From Catenulispora pinisilvae (GTDB taxonomy: Bacteria > Actinomycetota > Actinomycetes > Streptomycetales > Catenulisporaceae): a stretch of 64,000 nt of DNA. Position numbers and translations under genes: made by a program. Below, piece after piece: positions 8,177 to 16,513 of the stretch. Numbering within the stretch: the first letter of the stretch is position 1; each line of letters opens with the position of its first letter. Under the pieces are notes generated by a model. That model was given only the letters and a program-made list of their open reading frames with translations, was not told the DNA's origin and did not search any database. The DNA lies in the NCBI RefSeq assembly GCF_015356865.1, contig NZ_JAAFZA010000001.1:108400-172399 (forward strand), read 5' to 3'.

Positions 8177-8680
8177 ATGCAGTTCGGCCGGTATTTCGAG
8201 GAGTTCGAGGTCGGCGCGGTGTACAAGCACTGGCCGGGCAAGACGGTCACCGAGTACGACGACCACCTGTTCTGCCTTATCACCATGAACCACCACCCCC
8301 TGCACCTGGACGCGAACTACGCGCAGGAGTCCACCGACTTCAAGCGCAACGTGGTGGTCGGCAACTACATCTACTCGCTGCTCCTGGGCATGTCGGTGGC
8401 CGACGTCTCCGGCAAGGCGATCGCGAACCTGGAAGTGGAGTCGCTGCGGCACATCGCCCCGACCTTCCACGGCGACACCATCTACGGCGAGACCGTGGTC
8501 CTGGACAAGACCGAGTCCAAGTCGAAGAACGACCGCGGCGTCGTCTACGTCGAGACCAAGGGCTACAAACAGGACGGCACCGTGGTCTGCGTCTTCCGCC
8601 GCAAGGTGATGGTCCCGAAGCGCTCCTACGGCGAGGCCAGGGGCGGCGAGCAGCCCGGCCGCCCGACCCCCTTGGCGTAA
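8177..8680 (+). CDS. MaoC-family (R)-specific enoyl-CoA hydratase
   Basis: This 167-residue single hot-dog domain carries the hydratase-2 signature around FCLITMNHHPLHLDANYAQ, in which the His near the end of the motif is catalytic in characterised members. SLRHIAPTFHGDTIYGET is the conserved MaoC beta-strand. GGAAGGA precedes the ATG. This subfamily includes mesaconyl-CoA hydratases and is often encoded beside CitE-like lyases. Here it is 4.6 kb from the lyase/dehydrogenase pair and divergent from a membrane protein. A shared ethylmalonyl-CoA-type pathway is inference, because ccr and the mutase are not in the window. Confidence 0.88.
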   Translation: MQFGRYFEEFEVGAVYKHWPGKTVTEYDDHLFCLITMNHHPLHLDANYAQESTDFKRNVVVGNYIYSLLLGMSVADVSGKAIANLEVESLRHIAPTFHGDTIYGETVVLDKTESKSKNDRGVVYVETKGYKQDGTVVCVFRRKVMVPKRSYGEARGGEQPGRPTPLA

Positions 8681-8832
8681 CCGAATCCGTTGGCGGGACC
8701 GGAGCGCGGCAGGGCGCGGGAGTCCGGCGGGGGCGCGGGCGTGGAACCGCGCCCCATCCACGGTTCCGACCTCCCGCCATCCGGGTGACGGGGCTTGACG
8801 GACCGCCCGCCACGAGAGGACCGTCAGTCTCT

Positions 8833-9465
8833 ATGAAGGCCGAGCCCAGCTGCCCACGTTGTGGGAAGCGGGTGCGCGCCCCTGGCTTGCTCGCCACAAC
8901 CTGGCAGTGCGACCTGCACGGCGCGGTCCACCCGCTGCAACCGGTCCAGCCTCCGACCGTCAAGGAACTGGCCGAGACGGCCGTCAACAGCCAGGTCCCG
9001 GTCTGGATGCCCTGGCCCCTGCCGGCCGGCTGGGAGTTCACCGGCGTCGCCTACGCGGGTGACGAAGCCGGAGCCCGCGCGACCGCGGTGGCGTGTGCCG
9101 GCCCCAACCCCTTCGGCGGGGTCGGCGAACTCCTCCTGATCGCCGAGGAGATGGGCATCGGCCTGGGCGCCCGCTTCGCCGGGCTGGAGGGCCCGGACCC
9201 CGGCGAGATCTTCGAGCAGACCGCCGCCCACGCCAAGCTCTACGCCGCGGGCCGCTCGACCTCCATGTGGAACGTCCCGGACACCGGCGACCGCGCGGTC
9301 TTCCTCGGCGAAGCCGGCGGCCTGTGGCTCTGGGCCGTGCTCTGGCCGCACGACGCGGCCCACCTGATGTACGACGACCTGGTGCTCACGGACCTGCGGG
9401 ACGCCGGCAGCGAGATCGACCGGATCCCGGTCGGCGGGCTGTCGGCCCGCCTGATGGAGATGTAG
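8833..9465 (+). CDS. DUF6758-type zinc-ribbon-like protein
   Basis: This 210-residue actinobacterial protein has an N-terminal metal-binding motif CPRCGKRV followed about 20 residues later by CDLHG (C-x2-C ... C-x2-H). A conserved core follows with VPVWMPWPLPAGWEFTGVAYAGD, then FGGVGELLLIAEEMGIGLGARFAG and WLWAVLWPHDAAHLMYDDL. Streptomyces homologues begin at the Met before the first Cys pair, so ATG 8833 is preferred; GAGAGGA lies upstream. It sits just before dxr, as I recall for related genomes. The biochemical role is not known. Confidence 0.8.
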   Translation: MKAEPSCPRCGKRVRAPGLLATTWQCDLHGAVHPLQPVQPPTVKELAETAVNSQVPVWMPWPLPAGWEFTGVAYAGDEAGARATAVACAGPNPFGGVGELLLIAEEMGIGLGARFAGLEGPDPGEIFEQTAAHAKLYAAGRSTSMWNVPDTGDRAVFLGEAGGLWLWAVLWPHDAAHLMYDDLVLTDLRDAGSEIDRIPVGGLSARLMEM

Positions 9466-9567
9466 CCGCCCCGTTCAACCGCGATCGTGGCGGAAATGAG
9501 CACATCCCGTGAATCTCCTGCGACGGTCCGGCCGCAGTGCCCTGACCACGCCTCGGGGTGCGCCACA

Positions 9568-10785
9568 ATGAGCGGCGTGACCCACTTCCCGCGTGACATC
9601 ATCCTGCTCGGCTCGACCGGTTCCATCGGTACCCAGACCCTGGACCTGGTCGCCCGCAACCCCGACCGGTTCCGGGTCGTCGGCCTGGCGGCCGGCGGCG
9701 GGAACCCGGAACTGCTGGCCGAGCAGGCGCTGGCCACCGGTGCGCGGACGGTGGCGGTGGCCAAGGGCAGTGCCGCGCAGGACCTGAACCTCGCCTTCTA
9801 CGCCGCGGCCCAGAAGCGCGGCTACTCCGCGGGGGAGTTCCAGATCCCTGAGATCCTGGCCGGCCCGCAGGCCGCGACCGAGTTGGCCGCGCGCGAGTGC
9901 GACATCGTCCTGAACGCCATCGACGGCGCCGCCGGGCTGAAGGCCACCCTGGTCGCCCTGGAGTCCGGCCGGATCCTGGCGCTGGCCAACAAGGAGTCAC
10001 TGATCATCGGCGGCGAGTTGGTCACCCGGCTGGCCAAGCCCGGGCAGATCACGGCGGTCGACTCCGAGCACTCGGCGCTGGCCCAGGCGTTGCGCGGGGG
10101 CCGGGCCGAAGAGGTCGAGAAGCTGATCGTCACCGCCTCCGGCGGCCCGTTCCGGGGCCGGACCCGGGCCGAGATGGCCGACGTGACGCCCGAGCAGGCC
10201 ATGAAGCACCCGACCTGGAACATGGGCCCGCTGATCACCTGCAATTCCGCGACGCTGGTGAACAAGGGCCTGGAGGTGATCGAGGCGCACCTGTTGTTCG
10301 ATGTGCCCTTCGACCGCATCGAGGTGGTGGTGCACCCGCAGTCCATCGTGCACTCGATGGTGCAGTTCGTGGACGGCTCGACGCTGGCCCAGGCCAGCCC
10401 GCCGGACATGCGGCTGCCGATCGGGCTGGCCCTGGGCTGGCCGGACCGGGTCCCCGGCGCCGCCCCGGCCATAGACTGGAGTGAGTCCTCGACCTGGGAG
10501 TTCTTCCCTCTGGACAACGAGGCCTTCCCCTCGGTCCGGCTGGCCAAGCAGGTCGGCGCAACCGGAGGGACCGCTCCGGCCGTCTTCAACGGTGCCAACG
10601 AGGAGTGTGTGGCGGCATTCCTGGCCGGCCGCCTCCGCTTCCCGGCGATCGTCGATACCATCGAACGGGTGGTCGCCGAACACGCCGGTTCAGGGCGCTC
10701 TCAGGGTGGGGACCTTACCCTGGAGGCCGTTCTGGAGGCGGATTCCTGGGCGCGTGCGCGGGCACGCGAACTGACGGCCGGCTGA
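9568..10785 (+). CDS. dxr: 1-deoxy-D-xylulose 5-phosphate reductoisomerase
   Basis: DXR converts DXP to 2-C-methyl-erythritol 4-phosphate with NADPH and Mg2+, the committing step of the MEP isoprenoid route. Visible motifs are the nucleotide loop [27 protein letters not shown], the metal ligands in [11 protein letters not shown], the substrate loop [37 protein letters not shown] (second metal Glu) and [15 protein letters not shown] 9568 gives 405 residues and starts just ahead of the Rossmann fold; the longer upstream frame has no similarity to the family. It is followed by a site-2 protease gene and ispG, the same order as Rv2870c-Rv2868c in Mycobacterium. Confidence 0.97.
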   Translation: MSGVTHFPRDIILLGSTGSIGTQTLDLVARNPDRFRVVGLAAGGGNPELLAEQALATGARTVAVAKGSAAQDLNLAFYAAAQKRGYSAGEFQIPEILAGPQAATELAARECDIVLNAIDGAAGLKATLVALESGRILALANKESLIIGGELVTRLAKPGQITAVDSEHSALAQALRGGRAEEVEKLIVTASGGPFRGRTRAEMADVTPEQAMKHPTWNMGPLITCNSATLVNKGLEVIEAHLLFDVPFDRIEVVVHPQSIVHSMVQFVDGSTLAQASPPDMRLPIGLALGWPDRVPGAAPAIDWSESSTWEFFPLDNEAFPSVRLAKQVGATGGTAPAVFNGANEECVAAFLAGRLRFPAIVDTIERVVAEHAGSGRSQGGDLTLEAVLEADSWARARARELTAG

Positions 10786-10836
10786 GAAGACGACAGACGT
10801 CGACAGGCATCCGTGCCGACTACGTTAGGTGGATAA

Positions 10837-12069
10837 GTGGGCCCGCTAGGCATCATCCTGTTCGCCCTCGCGCTCATCGCATCGATCATGCTGCACGAGG
10901 CCGGGCACATGGTGTGCGCCCGCAAGGCCGGCGGCAAGGTCACGGAGTTCTTCGTCGGTTTCGGGCCGCGGCTGTGGTCGTTCCGCCGGGGCGAGACCGA
11001 GTACGGCGTCAAGGCCATCCCGGCCGGCGGCTACGTGAAGATCGTCGGGATGACGGACCTGGAGCCGATCGACCCGGAGGACGAGCCGCGGGCCTTTTAC
11101 CGCAAGCCGCTGGGCTGGCGGCTGCTGACGCTCTCGGCCGGCTCGCTGGTGCACTTCATCATCGCGCTCGTGCTGCTGCTGATGGTCCCGCTGACCTGGG
11201 GCGTGGCCACCCGGGACCTGTCCGGCACGGTCGGCACGGTCACCCAGTGCCTGAAGACCACCGCCGGCGCCTGCGGGACCGGGGACGCCCAGAGCCCCGC
11301 GCTGGCCGCGGGCCTGGCCAACGGGGACAAGATCATCGCGGTCGGCGGCGTGCCGACACACAGCTGGCAGGACGTCACCGACCAGCTGCACAAGGGCCAG
11401 CCCTCGCTCGGCGCCGACAACAAGCCGACCTCCGCCCCGGTCCCGGTCGCCGTGACCTACCTGCACGACGGCCAGCAGAAGACGACGACGATCACCCCGG
11501 CGGTCGGCAACGTCTCGGCCGACCCGAACCAGGTCCAGCTCGGCCTGATGATCGGCATCCAGGCCCCGCCGGAGATCACCAAGCACCCCGGCCCGGTCAG
11601 CGCGCTCGGCCAGGGCTTCAGCGACTTCGGCAGCTACGCCAAGGGCTCGGTCACCGGCCTGGTCGACATCCCGGCCTCGATCCCCAAGCTGTTCCAGGCC
11701 GCGACCAACACCAGCCAGCCGCGCTCGGCCAACGCCCCGGTCGGCGTGGTCGGCATGGCGAGCCTGACCGGCAGCGTGATCAAGGACGGCGGCTACGCCA
11801 GCTTCCTGCAGTACATCGCGAGCATCAACTTGTTCATCGGCATCTTCAACCTGCTGCCGCTGCTGCCGCTGGACGGCGGGCACATCGCGATCGCGCTGTA
11901 CGAGTCCGGGCGCCGCAAGGTCGCCAAGCTGGTCGGCCGCCCGGACCCGGGCCGCGTGGACCTGAACAAGCTGATGCCGGCCGCGTTCACCTTCCTGGTC
12001 CTGTTCGTCGGCCTTTCGCTGCTGCTGATGGCCGCCGACATCACCAACCCGCTGAAGTTCCCGAGCTGA
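10837..12069 (+). CDS. Site-2 intramembrane zinc metalloprotease (Rip1/RseP family)
   Basis: This 410-residue membrane protease cleaves transmembrane anti-sigma factors or other membrane substrates. The zinc site HEAGH is at residues 20-24 in the first membrane helix. A periplasmic PDZ-like region follows (ALAAGLANGDKIIAVGGVPTHSW), and the third metal ligand is in LLPLLPLDGGH near residue 350. At least three more membrane segments are visible. GTG 10837 is supported by AGGTGG at 10827-10832. It lies between dxr and ispG exactly as rip1 does in mycobacteria. Its substrate here is unknown. Confidence 0.95.
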   Translation: MGPLGIILFALALIASIMLHEAGHMVCARKAGGKVTEFFVGFGPRLWSFRRGETEYGVKAIPAGGYVKIVGMTDLEPIDPEDEPRAFYRKPLGWRLLTLSAGSLVHFIIALVLLLMVPLTWGVATRDLSGTVGTVTQCLKTTAGACGTGDAQSPALAAGLANGDKIIAVGGVPTHSWQDVTDQLHKGQPSLGADNKPTSAPVPVAVTYLHDGQQKTTTITPAVGNVSADPNQVQLGLMIGIQAPPEITKHPGPVSALGQGFSDFGSYAKGSVTGLVDIPASIPKLFQAATNTSQPRSANAPVGVVGMASLTGSVIKDGGYASFLQYIASINLFIGIFNLLPLLPLDGGHIAIALYESGRRKVAKLVGRPDPGRVDLNKLMPAAFTFLVLFVGLSLLLMAADITNPLKFPS

Positions 12070-12241
12070 TCGGACATCGGCCTGATCGGGCATTGACTTC
12101 GGACCGTCCGCGCGGTAGCTGTGACCTGCGCCACTATGGCGCCAGTGAAGGCCAAGTGAAAATCTCGCGGTGTGCGCGGACACCCCACGGCAGTGCCGTA
12201 GCGTTGACGGCAGTAGCAACCATTCACGGAACGGTGAGATC

Positions 12242-13411
12242 TTGACCGCCATCGCGCTGGGCATGCCCGCACTCCCGACCAAGCCGCTTGCCATCCGCCG
12301 CAAGTCCCGCCAGATCATGGTGGGTTCCGTCCCGGTCGGCGGTGACGCCCCGGTGTCCGTGCAGTCGATGACCACGACGTTGACCGCGGACGTGAACGCC
12401 ACGTTGCAGCAGATCGCGCAGTTGACCGCGGCCGGCTGTCAGATCGTCCGGGTGGCGGTGCCCTCGCAGGACGACGCCGACGCGCTGCCGGCGATCGCGA
12501 GGAAGTCGCAGATCCCGGTCATCGCCGACATCCACTTCCAGCCCAAGTACGTCTTCGCCGCCATCGACGCCGGCTGTGCGGCGGTGCGGGTCAACCCCGG
12601 CAACATCAAGGCCTTCGACGACAAGGTCGGCGAGATCGCCCGCGCGGCCAAGGACGCCGGGGTCCCGATCCGGATCGGGGTCAACGCCGGTTCGCTGGAC
12701 AAGCGGCTGTACGAGAAGTACGGCAAGGCCACCGCCGAGGCGCTGGTCGAGTCGGCGCTGTGGGAGTGCTCGCTGTTCGAGGAGCACGACTTCCGCGACA
12801 TCAAGATCTCGGTCAAGCACAACGACCCGGTCGTGATGATCAACGCCTACCGGCTGCTGGCCGAGCAGTGCGACTATCCGCTGCACCTCGGCGTCACCGA
12901 GGCCGGTCCGGCGTTCCAGGGCACTATCAAGTCCTCTGTCGCGTTCGGCGCGCTGCTGGCCGAGGGCATCGGGGACACCATCCGGGTCTCGCTGTCCGCG
13001 CCGCCGGTCGAGGAGGTCAAGGTCGGGCAGCAGATCCTGGAGTCGCTGGGGCTGCGCCAGCGCGGCCTGGAGATCGTCTCCTGCCCCTCCTGCGGTCGGG
13101 CCCAGGTCGACGTCTACAAGCTCGCCGACCAGGTCAGCGCCGCTCTGGACGGTCTGAAGGTGCCGCTGCGGGTGGCGGTCATGGGCTGTGTGGTGAACGG
13201 TCCGGGCGAGGCCCGCGAGGCCGACCTCGGCGTGGCCTCCGGCAACGGCAAGGGCCAGATCTTCGTGCGCGGCGAGGTCATCAAGACCGTGCCCGAGGCG
13301 CAGATCGTGGAGACGCTGATCGAGGAGGCCTTCAAGATGGCCTCGGACATGGGCATCGAGATCGACACCGAGACCGGTGAGGTCGTGGAGTCTGTGAACG
13401 CCGCGCTTTAA
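12242..13411 (+). CDS. ispG: 4-hydroxy-3-methylbut-2-en-1-yl diphosphate synthase (IspG/GcpE)
   Basis: This 389-residue MEP-pathway enzyme makes HMBPP from MEcPP using a 4Fe-4S cluster. The TIM-barrel domain shows [26 protein letters not shown] and VRVNPGNIK. The C-terminal cluster ligands are in [11 protein letters not shown] (two Cys) and [17 protein letters not shown] (third Cys and Glu). TTG 12242 is chosen because the translation [12 protein letters not shown] matches the N-terminus of Streptomyces homologues and GGTGAGAT lies before it. The previous gap (12070-12241) holds TTGACT-N17-TAGCTG at 12093-12121, a weak promoter candidate. It is the second MEP gene in this block. Confidence 0.96.
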   Translation: MTAIALGMPALPTKPLAIRRKSRQIMVGSVPVGGDAPVSVQSMTTTLTADVNATLQQIAQLTAAGCQIVRVAVPSQDDADALPAIARKSQIPVIADIHFQPKYVFAAIDAGCAAVRVNPGNIKAFDDKVGEIARAAKDAGVPIRIGVNAGSLDKRLYEKYGKATAEALVESALWECSLFEEHDFRDIKISVKHNDPVVMINAYRLLAEQCDYPLHLGVTEAGPAFQGTIKSSVAFGALLAEGIGDTIRVSLSAPPVEEVKVGQQILESLGLRQRGLEIVSCPSCGRAQVDVYKLADQVSAALDGLKVPLRVAVMGCVVNGPGEAREADLGVASGNGKGQIFVRGEVIKTVPEAQIVETLIEEAFKMASDMGIEIDTETGEVVESVNAAL

Positions 13412-13499
13412 CGCTCCGCTTCCAGTACCGTCCTGTACGGGGCTACAGAGGGCTTCTCTAGAGTGTTTCCAGCCTCTAGTAGAGGGCTTCGGGTCACGA

Positions 13500-13535
13500 C
13501 GCGCACCGAATAGCCGTATGGTCGGTCGGTGCGCG
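13500..13535 (+). terminator. GC-rich stem-loop downstream of ispG
   Basis: A perfect 10-bp inverted repeat (CGCGCACCGA with TCGGTGCGCG) encloses a 16-base loop in the 190-bp gap after ispG. There is no T-run, which is usual for actinobacterial terminators. A smaller hairpin (CCTCT-AGT-AGAGG, 13473-13485) and a repeated AGAGGGCTTC lie just upstream. Confidence 0.5.
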
Positions 13536-13601
13536 GCCGTTTCCGCTACAGAGCAGGGCAGGCTGCGGTTAACCGCCGTACAGTGAACTGGTGAGCGTGC
13601 G

Positions 13602-14462
13602 ATGAGCGTGTTGTCGAGGGTCCGCGGGACCAACACCAGGCTGCTCGGCGTGGCCGATCTGGCCGACGTCCGTGCGCTGCTGGCGCGCGACCCGGTCTCG
13701 AACGTCTTCGTGGCCTCCCGGGTGGAGGCCTCCGGCCTGGACCCGTGGCGCCTGGGCGGCGAGGTCTGGGGCCACATCGTGAACGGCAAGCTCGACGCGC
13801 TGTGCTACTCCGGCGCGAACCTGGTCCCGGTCCAGGCCAATCCGGAGGCCGTGCGGGCCTTCGCCGAGCGGGCCCGCCGCCAGGGCCGCCGCTGCTCCTC
13901 GATCGTCGGTCCGGCCGACGCCGCGATGGCGCTGTGGGAACAGCTGCGACCGTCCTGGGGCCCGGCCCGCGAGGTGCGCTCCAGCCAGCCGCTGATGGAG
14001 ATCCGCGGCTCCTCGCCGACCGTGACCCCGGACTTCCGGGTGAAGCCGGTGACCGCGAACCAGATAGACACCCTGCTGCCGGCCTGTATAGCGATGTTCA
14101 CCGAGGAGGTCGGAGTCTCGCCGGTCGGCGACGACAACGGCTATTCCTACCGCGCCCGGGTCTCCGAACTCGTGCACGCCGGCCGGGCCTTCGCCTGGAT
14201 GGAAGACGGGCACGTGGTGTTCAAGGCCGAGATCGGCGCGGTGACCGAGCAGGCGTGCCAGATCCAGGGGGTGTGGACGCACCCGGCGTTGCGCGGCAAG
14301 GGCATCGCCGCGGCCGGGATGGCGGCGGTCGTCGAGTACTCGCTGCGCGATTTCGCGTCGGTGGTGAGCTTGTACGTGAACGACTACAACGCCCCGGCCC
14401 GGGCCGTCTACCGCAAAGTCGGCTTCGAGGAGGTCGGCGCTTTCGCGTCGATTCTCTTCTGA
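13602..14462 (+). CDS. DUF4081-GNAT N-acetyltransferase
   Basis: This 286-residue protein has an N-terminal DUF4081-like domain (residues 10-130, DPVSNVFVASRVEASGLDPW) and a C-terminal GNAT fold. The acetyl-CoA loop appears as GVWTHPALRGKGIAAAGMAAVVEYSL (Q/RxxGxG/A type) and is followed by SLYVNDYNAPARAVYRKVGF. It acetylates an unknown amine or protein. The same gene follows gcpE in mycobacteria (Rv2867c), so linkage to the MEP/site-2 protease block is conserved, although the reason is not known. An upstream stem-loop suggests its own transcript. Confidence 0.88.
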   Translation: MSVLSRVRGTNTRLLGVADLADVRALLARDPVSNVFVASRVEASGLDPWRLGGEVWGHIVNGKLDALCYSGANLVPVQANPEAVRAFAERARRQGRRCSSIVGPADAAMALWEQLRPSWGPAREVRSSQPLMEIRGSSPTVTPDFRVKPVTANQIDTLLPACIAMFTEEVGVSPVGDDNGYSYRARVSELVHAGRAFAWMEDGHVVFKAEIGAVTEQACQIQGVWTHPALRGKGIAAAGMAAVVEYSLRDFASVVSLYVNDYNAPARAVYRKVGFEEVGAFASILF

Positions 14463-14569
14463 CCTTGTCTACCCGCGGCCTGCCCCACTCTTGACGTTCT
14501 TAATTGTTGCACCCGCTACCGGTTTGGGAATGCTCTGATGGGCGATTCTCGTCACCGAAGGGGGTGGTC

Positions 14570-15907
14570 ATGCCCGAAGAGACCTCTCAAGAGTTCCCCA
14601 CTGTGGAGAACGGCTTCACGCCGGCCCGGCGAGATGAGGGCCGGGAGGTGGAGCGTGAACGCGACCGGGAGCGCGATCCCGCCGACGCCCCGGAAGGCCG
14701 GCCCGGCTGGCTGACCCGGCTGCGGAACCGGCGGATGAGCGCGCTGGTGGCCTGGACGCTGTCCGTGGTGCTGGCGGCGGTGGCGATCACGCTCACGATG
14801 TTCTGGGTGCATCCGGACAACGGGCAGTGGAAGGAGTTCTTCCGCGGGGTCATCGGCGATGTGGCCGGAGCGCTTCTGGTGGCGTTCTTCCTGTCTCCGG
14901 TGTTCCTGGCGATCCGCGCTTTCGCCAACGAGAAGTTCGGCAACATCGCCGACTACGCACCGATGACCGGCTACGAGCGGTTCCCGTATCTGAAGTTCAT
15001 AGAGCGCCTGGAACGCTGCGACGACCTTGTGCGGATCATGGACACGTCCAGCAGCGTCCTGGACGTCACCACCGCCGAGGGCGACGAGGCGGACGAACGA
15101 CAGCGTTGCGTCACGGCACTGCGGAACGTGCTGTCCGCCGACAACGAGGTGCGGGTGGAGATCCTGCTCCTGGACCCCACCTCGGACGCGGCCCGGCAAC
15201 GGAACACGGACCTGAGGGGAGAGGGGATCGACGTCTCCGCCGGGGTCAGCCGGAATCTGGCGCTGCTCAACGAGATCCGCAACGGTCTGCCGGACGGCGC
15301 GCGGAGCAAGCTGTTGGTGAAGCTCTATAACGCGACCCCGGCCTGTGCCTACTACAGGGTGGATGACAGGGCATCCATCGCCTTCTACTCGCTGCGGACT
15401 TCATCGGAGCGGGGCGCCCACGTGGACGTGGCGCTGAAGGAGAAGCTGGGAAAGATCGTGAACGACCACTTCCGGGACATCCGGGAGGACGCGGACACGG
15501 TCGAGATGGTCTCGTACCTGTACGGGACGGCCACGGTCGGCCGACGCAGCGAGCACGTCGCGTGGGTCGAGTACGGCGGTGTGGTCTTCCTCGGCCTGGC
15601 CTCGCCCCGGGAGAACCCGGTCGTGTGGACCGTCGCGCCGCGCGTCGGCGGCGGGGAACCGGTGAAGCTGGCGGCCTACAAGCACGAGCCCGCGGAGTTC
15701 CGCGCTATGCGGTTGATCCCGTGGGTGGAGTGCGGGCCGCTGGGGGTGCGGATGGAGGAGAAGTACGGAGTCGAGTTCCAGGTGCTGTTCGAGGTGGCCC
15801 CGGTCGGGGCGATGCCGCCGGGCTTCCTCCCCGGCCAAGCGGCTTTGAACGGCGACCGGGCGGCCGGGGTGGAACCCGGGTTACGACGGCCGGTCGCCGA
15901 GGCCTGA
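14570..15907 (+). CDS. Membrane-anchored protein with PLD-like cytoplasmic domain
   Basis: This 445-residue protein begins with a charged, Arg/Glu-rich tail (EVERERDRERDPADAPE). Two membrane spans follow, about residues 57-79 (LVAWTLSVVLAAVAITLTMFW) and 95-118 (IGDVAGALLVAFFLSPVFLAIRAF). The soluble region of about 300 residues includes DDLVRIMDTSSSVLDV, VRVEILLLDPTSDAARQRNTD and KLYNATPACAYYRVDDRASIAFYS. That pattern resembles phospholipase-D-like folds that follow sensor or HTH domains in actinobacteria, but no HxK motif is visible, so catalytic activity is doubtful. GAAGGGGGTGG precedes ATG 14570. It stands alone between the MEP block and DNA-repair genes. Function is unknown. Confidence 0.7.
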   Translation: MPEETSQEFPTVENGFTPARRDEGREVERERDRERDPADAPEGRPGWLTRLRNRRMSALVAWTLSVVLAAVAITLTMFWVHPDNGQWKEFFRGVIGDVAGALLVAFFLSPVFLAIRAFANEKFGNIADYAPMTGYERFPYLKFIERLERCDDLVRIMDTSSSVLDVTTAEGDEADERQRCVTALRNVLSADNEVRVEILLLDPTSDAARQRNTDLRGEGIDVSAGVSRNLALLNEIRNGLPDGARSKLLVKLYNATPACAYYRVDDRASIAFYSLRTSSERGAHVDVALKEKLGKIVNDHFRDIREDADTVEMVSYLYGTATVGRRSEHVAWVEYGGVVFLGLASPRENPVVWTVAPRVGGGEPVKLAAYKHEPAEFRAMRLIPWVECGPLGVRMEEKYGVEFQVLFEVAPVGAMPPGFLPGQAALNGDRAAGVEPGLRRPVAEA

Positions 15908-16012
15908 GGCCGGCTTGGTCCGGTGCGGCGGCGAGCCCGCGCGGTGGATTCGGAGGCTGCCGCGCGGCTCAGACCCCTCTGCGGAGCCGGAGCCGGTGCG
16001 CCGCCACCCAGC

Positions 16013-16513
16013 TCAGGCGTCCGCGTACTGCTTCTCGTGGGCGAGCAGCGTCGCCTTGCACTCCAGGCCGTACAGGAAGTTCTTGCTGGAGCCGTCGCTG
16101 CGCACGATGCGGTGGCAGGGCACGAACAACGCGATCGCGTTCGACGCGCACGCCGAGCCCGCCGCACGGACCGCGTTGGGGTTGCCGGCGGTCGCCGCGA
16201 GCTGCGTGTAGCTGATCGTGGCACCGGCCCGCACCGTGCGCATCGCGTCCCAGGCCGCGGTCCGGAACGGCCCGGTGGGACGGTAGACGACGGTGACGTC
16301 GTCGAGCGCGGACAGGTCGCCGGCGAAGTAGGCCGCCACGCGCTTCGCCACGTGGTCGTGCGCGCCCTTCTCCGGCACCGGCGCGTTCAGCATGCCGGCC
16401 AGGAACGCCGGGTCGGCGGTGAAGCCGGCGGCGTGGACGGTGTCGTCCGGGTCGGCGAGCACGGTGAACGGGCCGGCCGGCGTCGGGATGGTGGTGTAGG
16501 TCAGGGTGCTCAT
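16013..16513 (-). CDS. ogt: Methylated-DNA--protein-cysteine S-methyltransferase
   Basis: This 166-residue suicide enzyme removes O6-alkyl groups from guanine. The active-site motif is PCHRIVRSDGS with the acceptor Cys, preceded by the HTH-like DNA-binding segment GATISYTQLAATAGNPNAVRAAGSACASN. The N-terminal domain is typical of Ogt. Its ATG at 16513 overlaps by one base the TGA of the upstream adaA-alkA gene (TGATG), so the two repair enzymes are translationally coupled. No separate promoter is visible. Confidence 0.95.
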   Translation of the reverse strand: MSTLTYTTIPTPAGPFTVLADPDDTVHAAGFTADPAFLAGMLNAPVPEKGAHDHVAKRVAAYFAGDLSALDDVTVVYRPTGPFRTAAWDAMRTVRAGATISYTQLAATAGNPNAVRAAGSACASNAIALFVPCHRIVRSDGSSKNFLYGLECKATLLAHEKQYADA

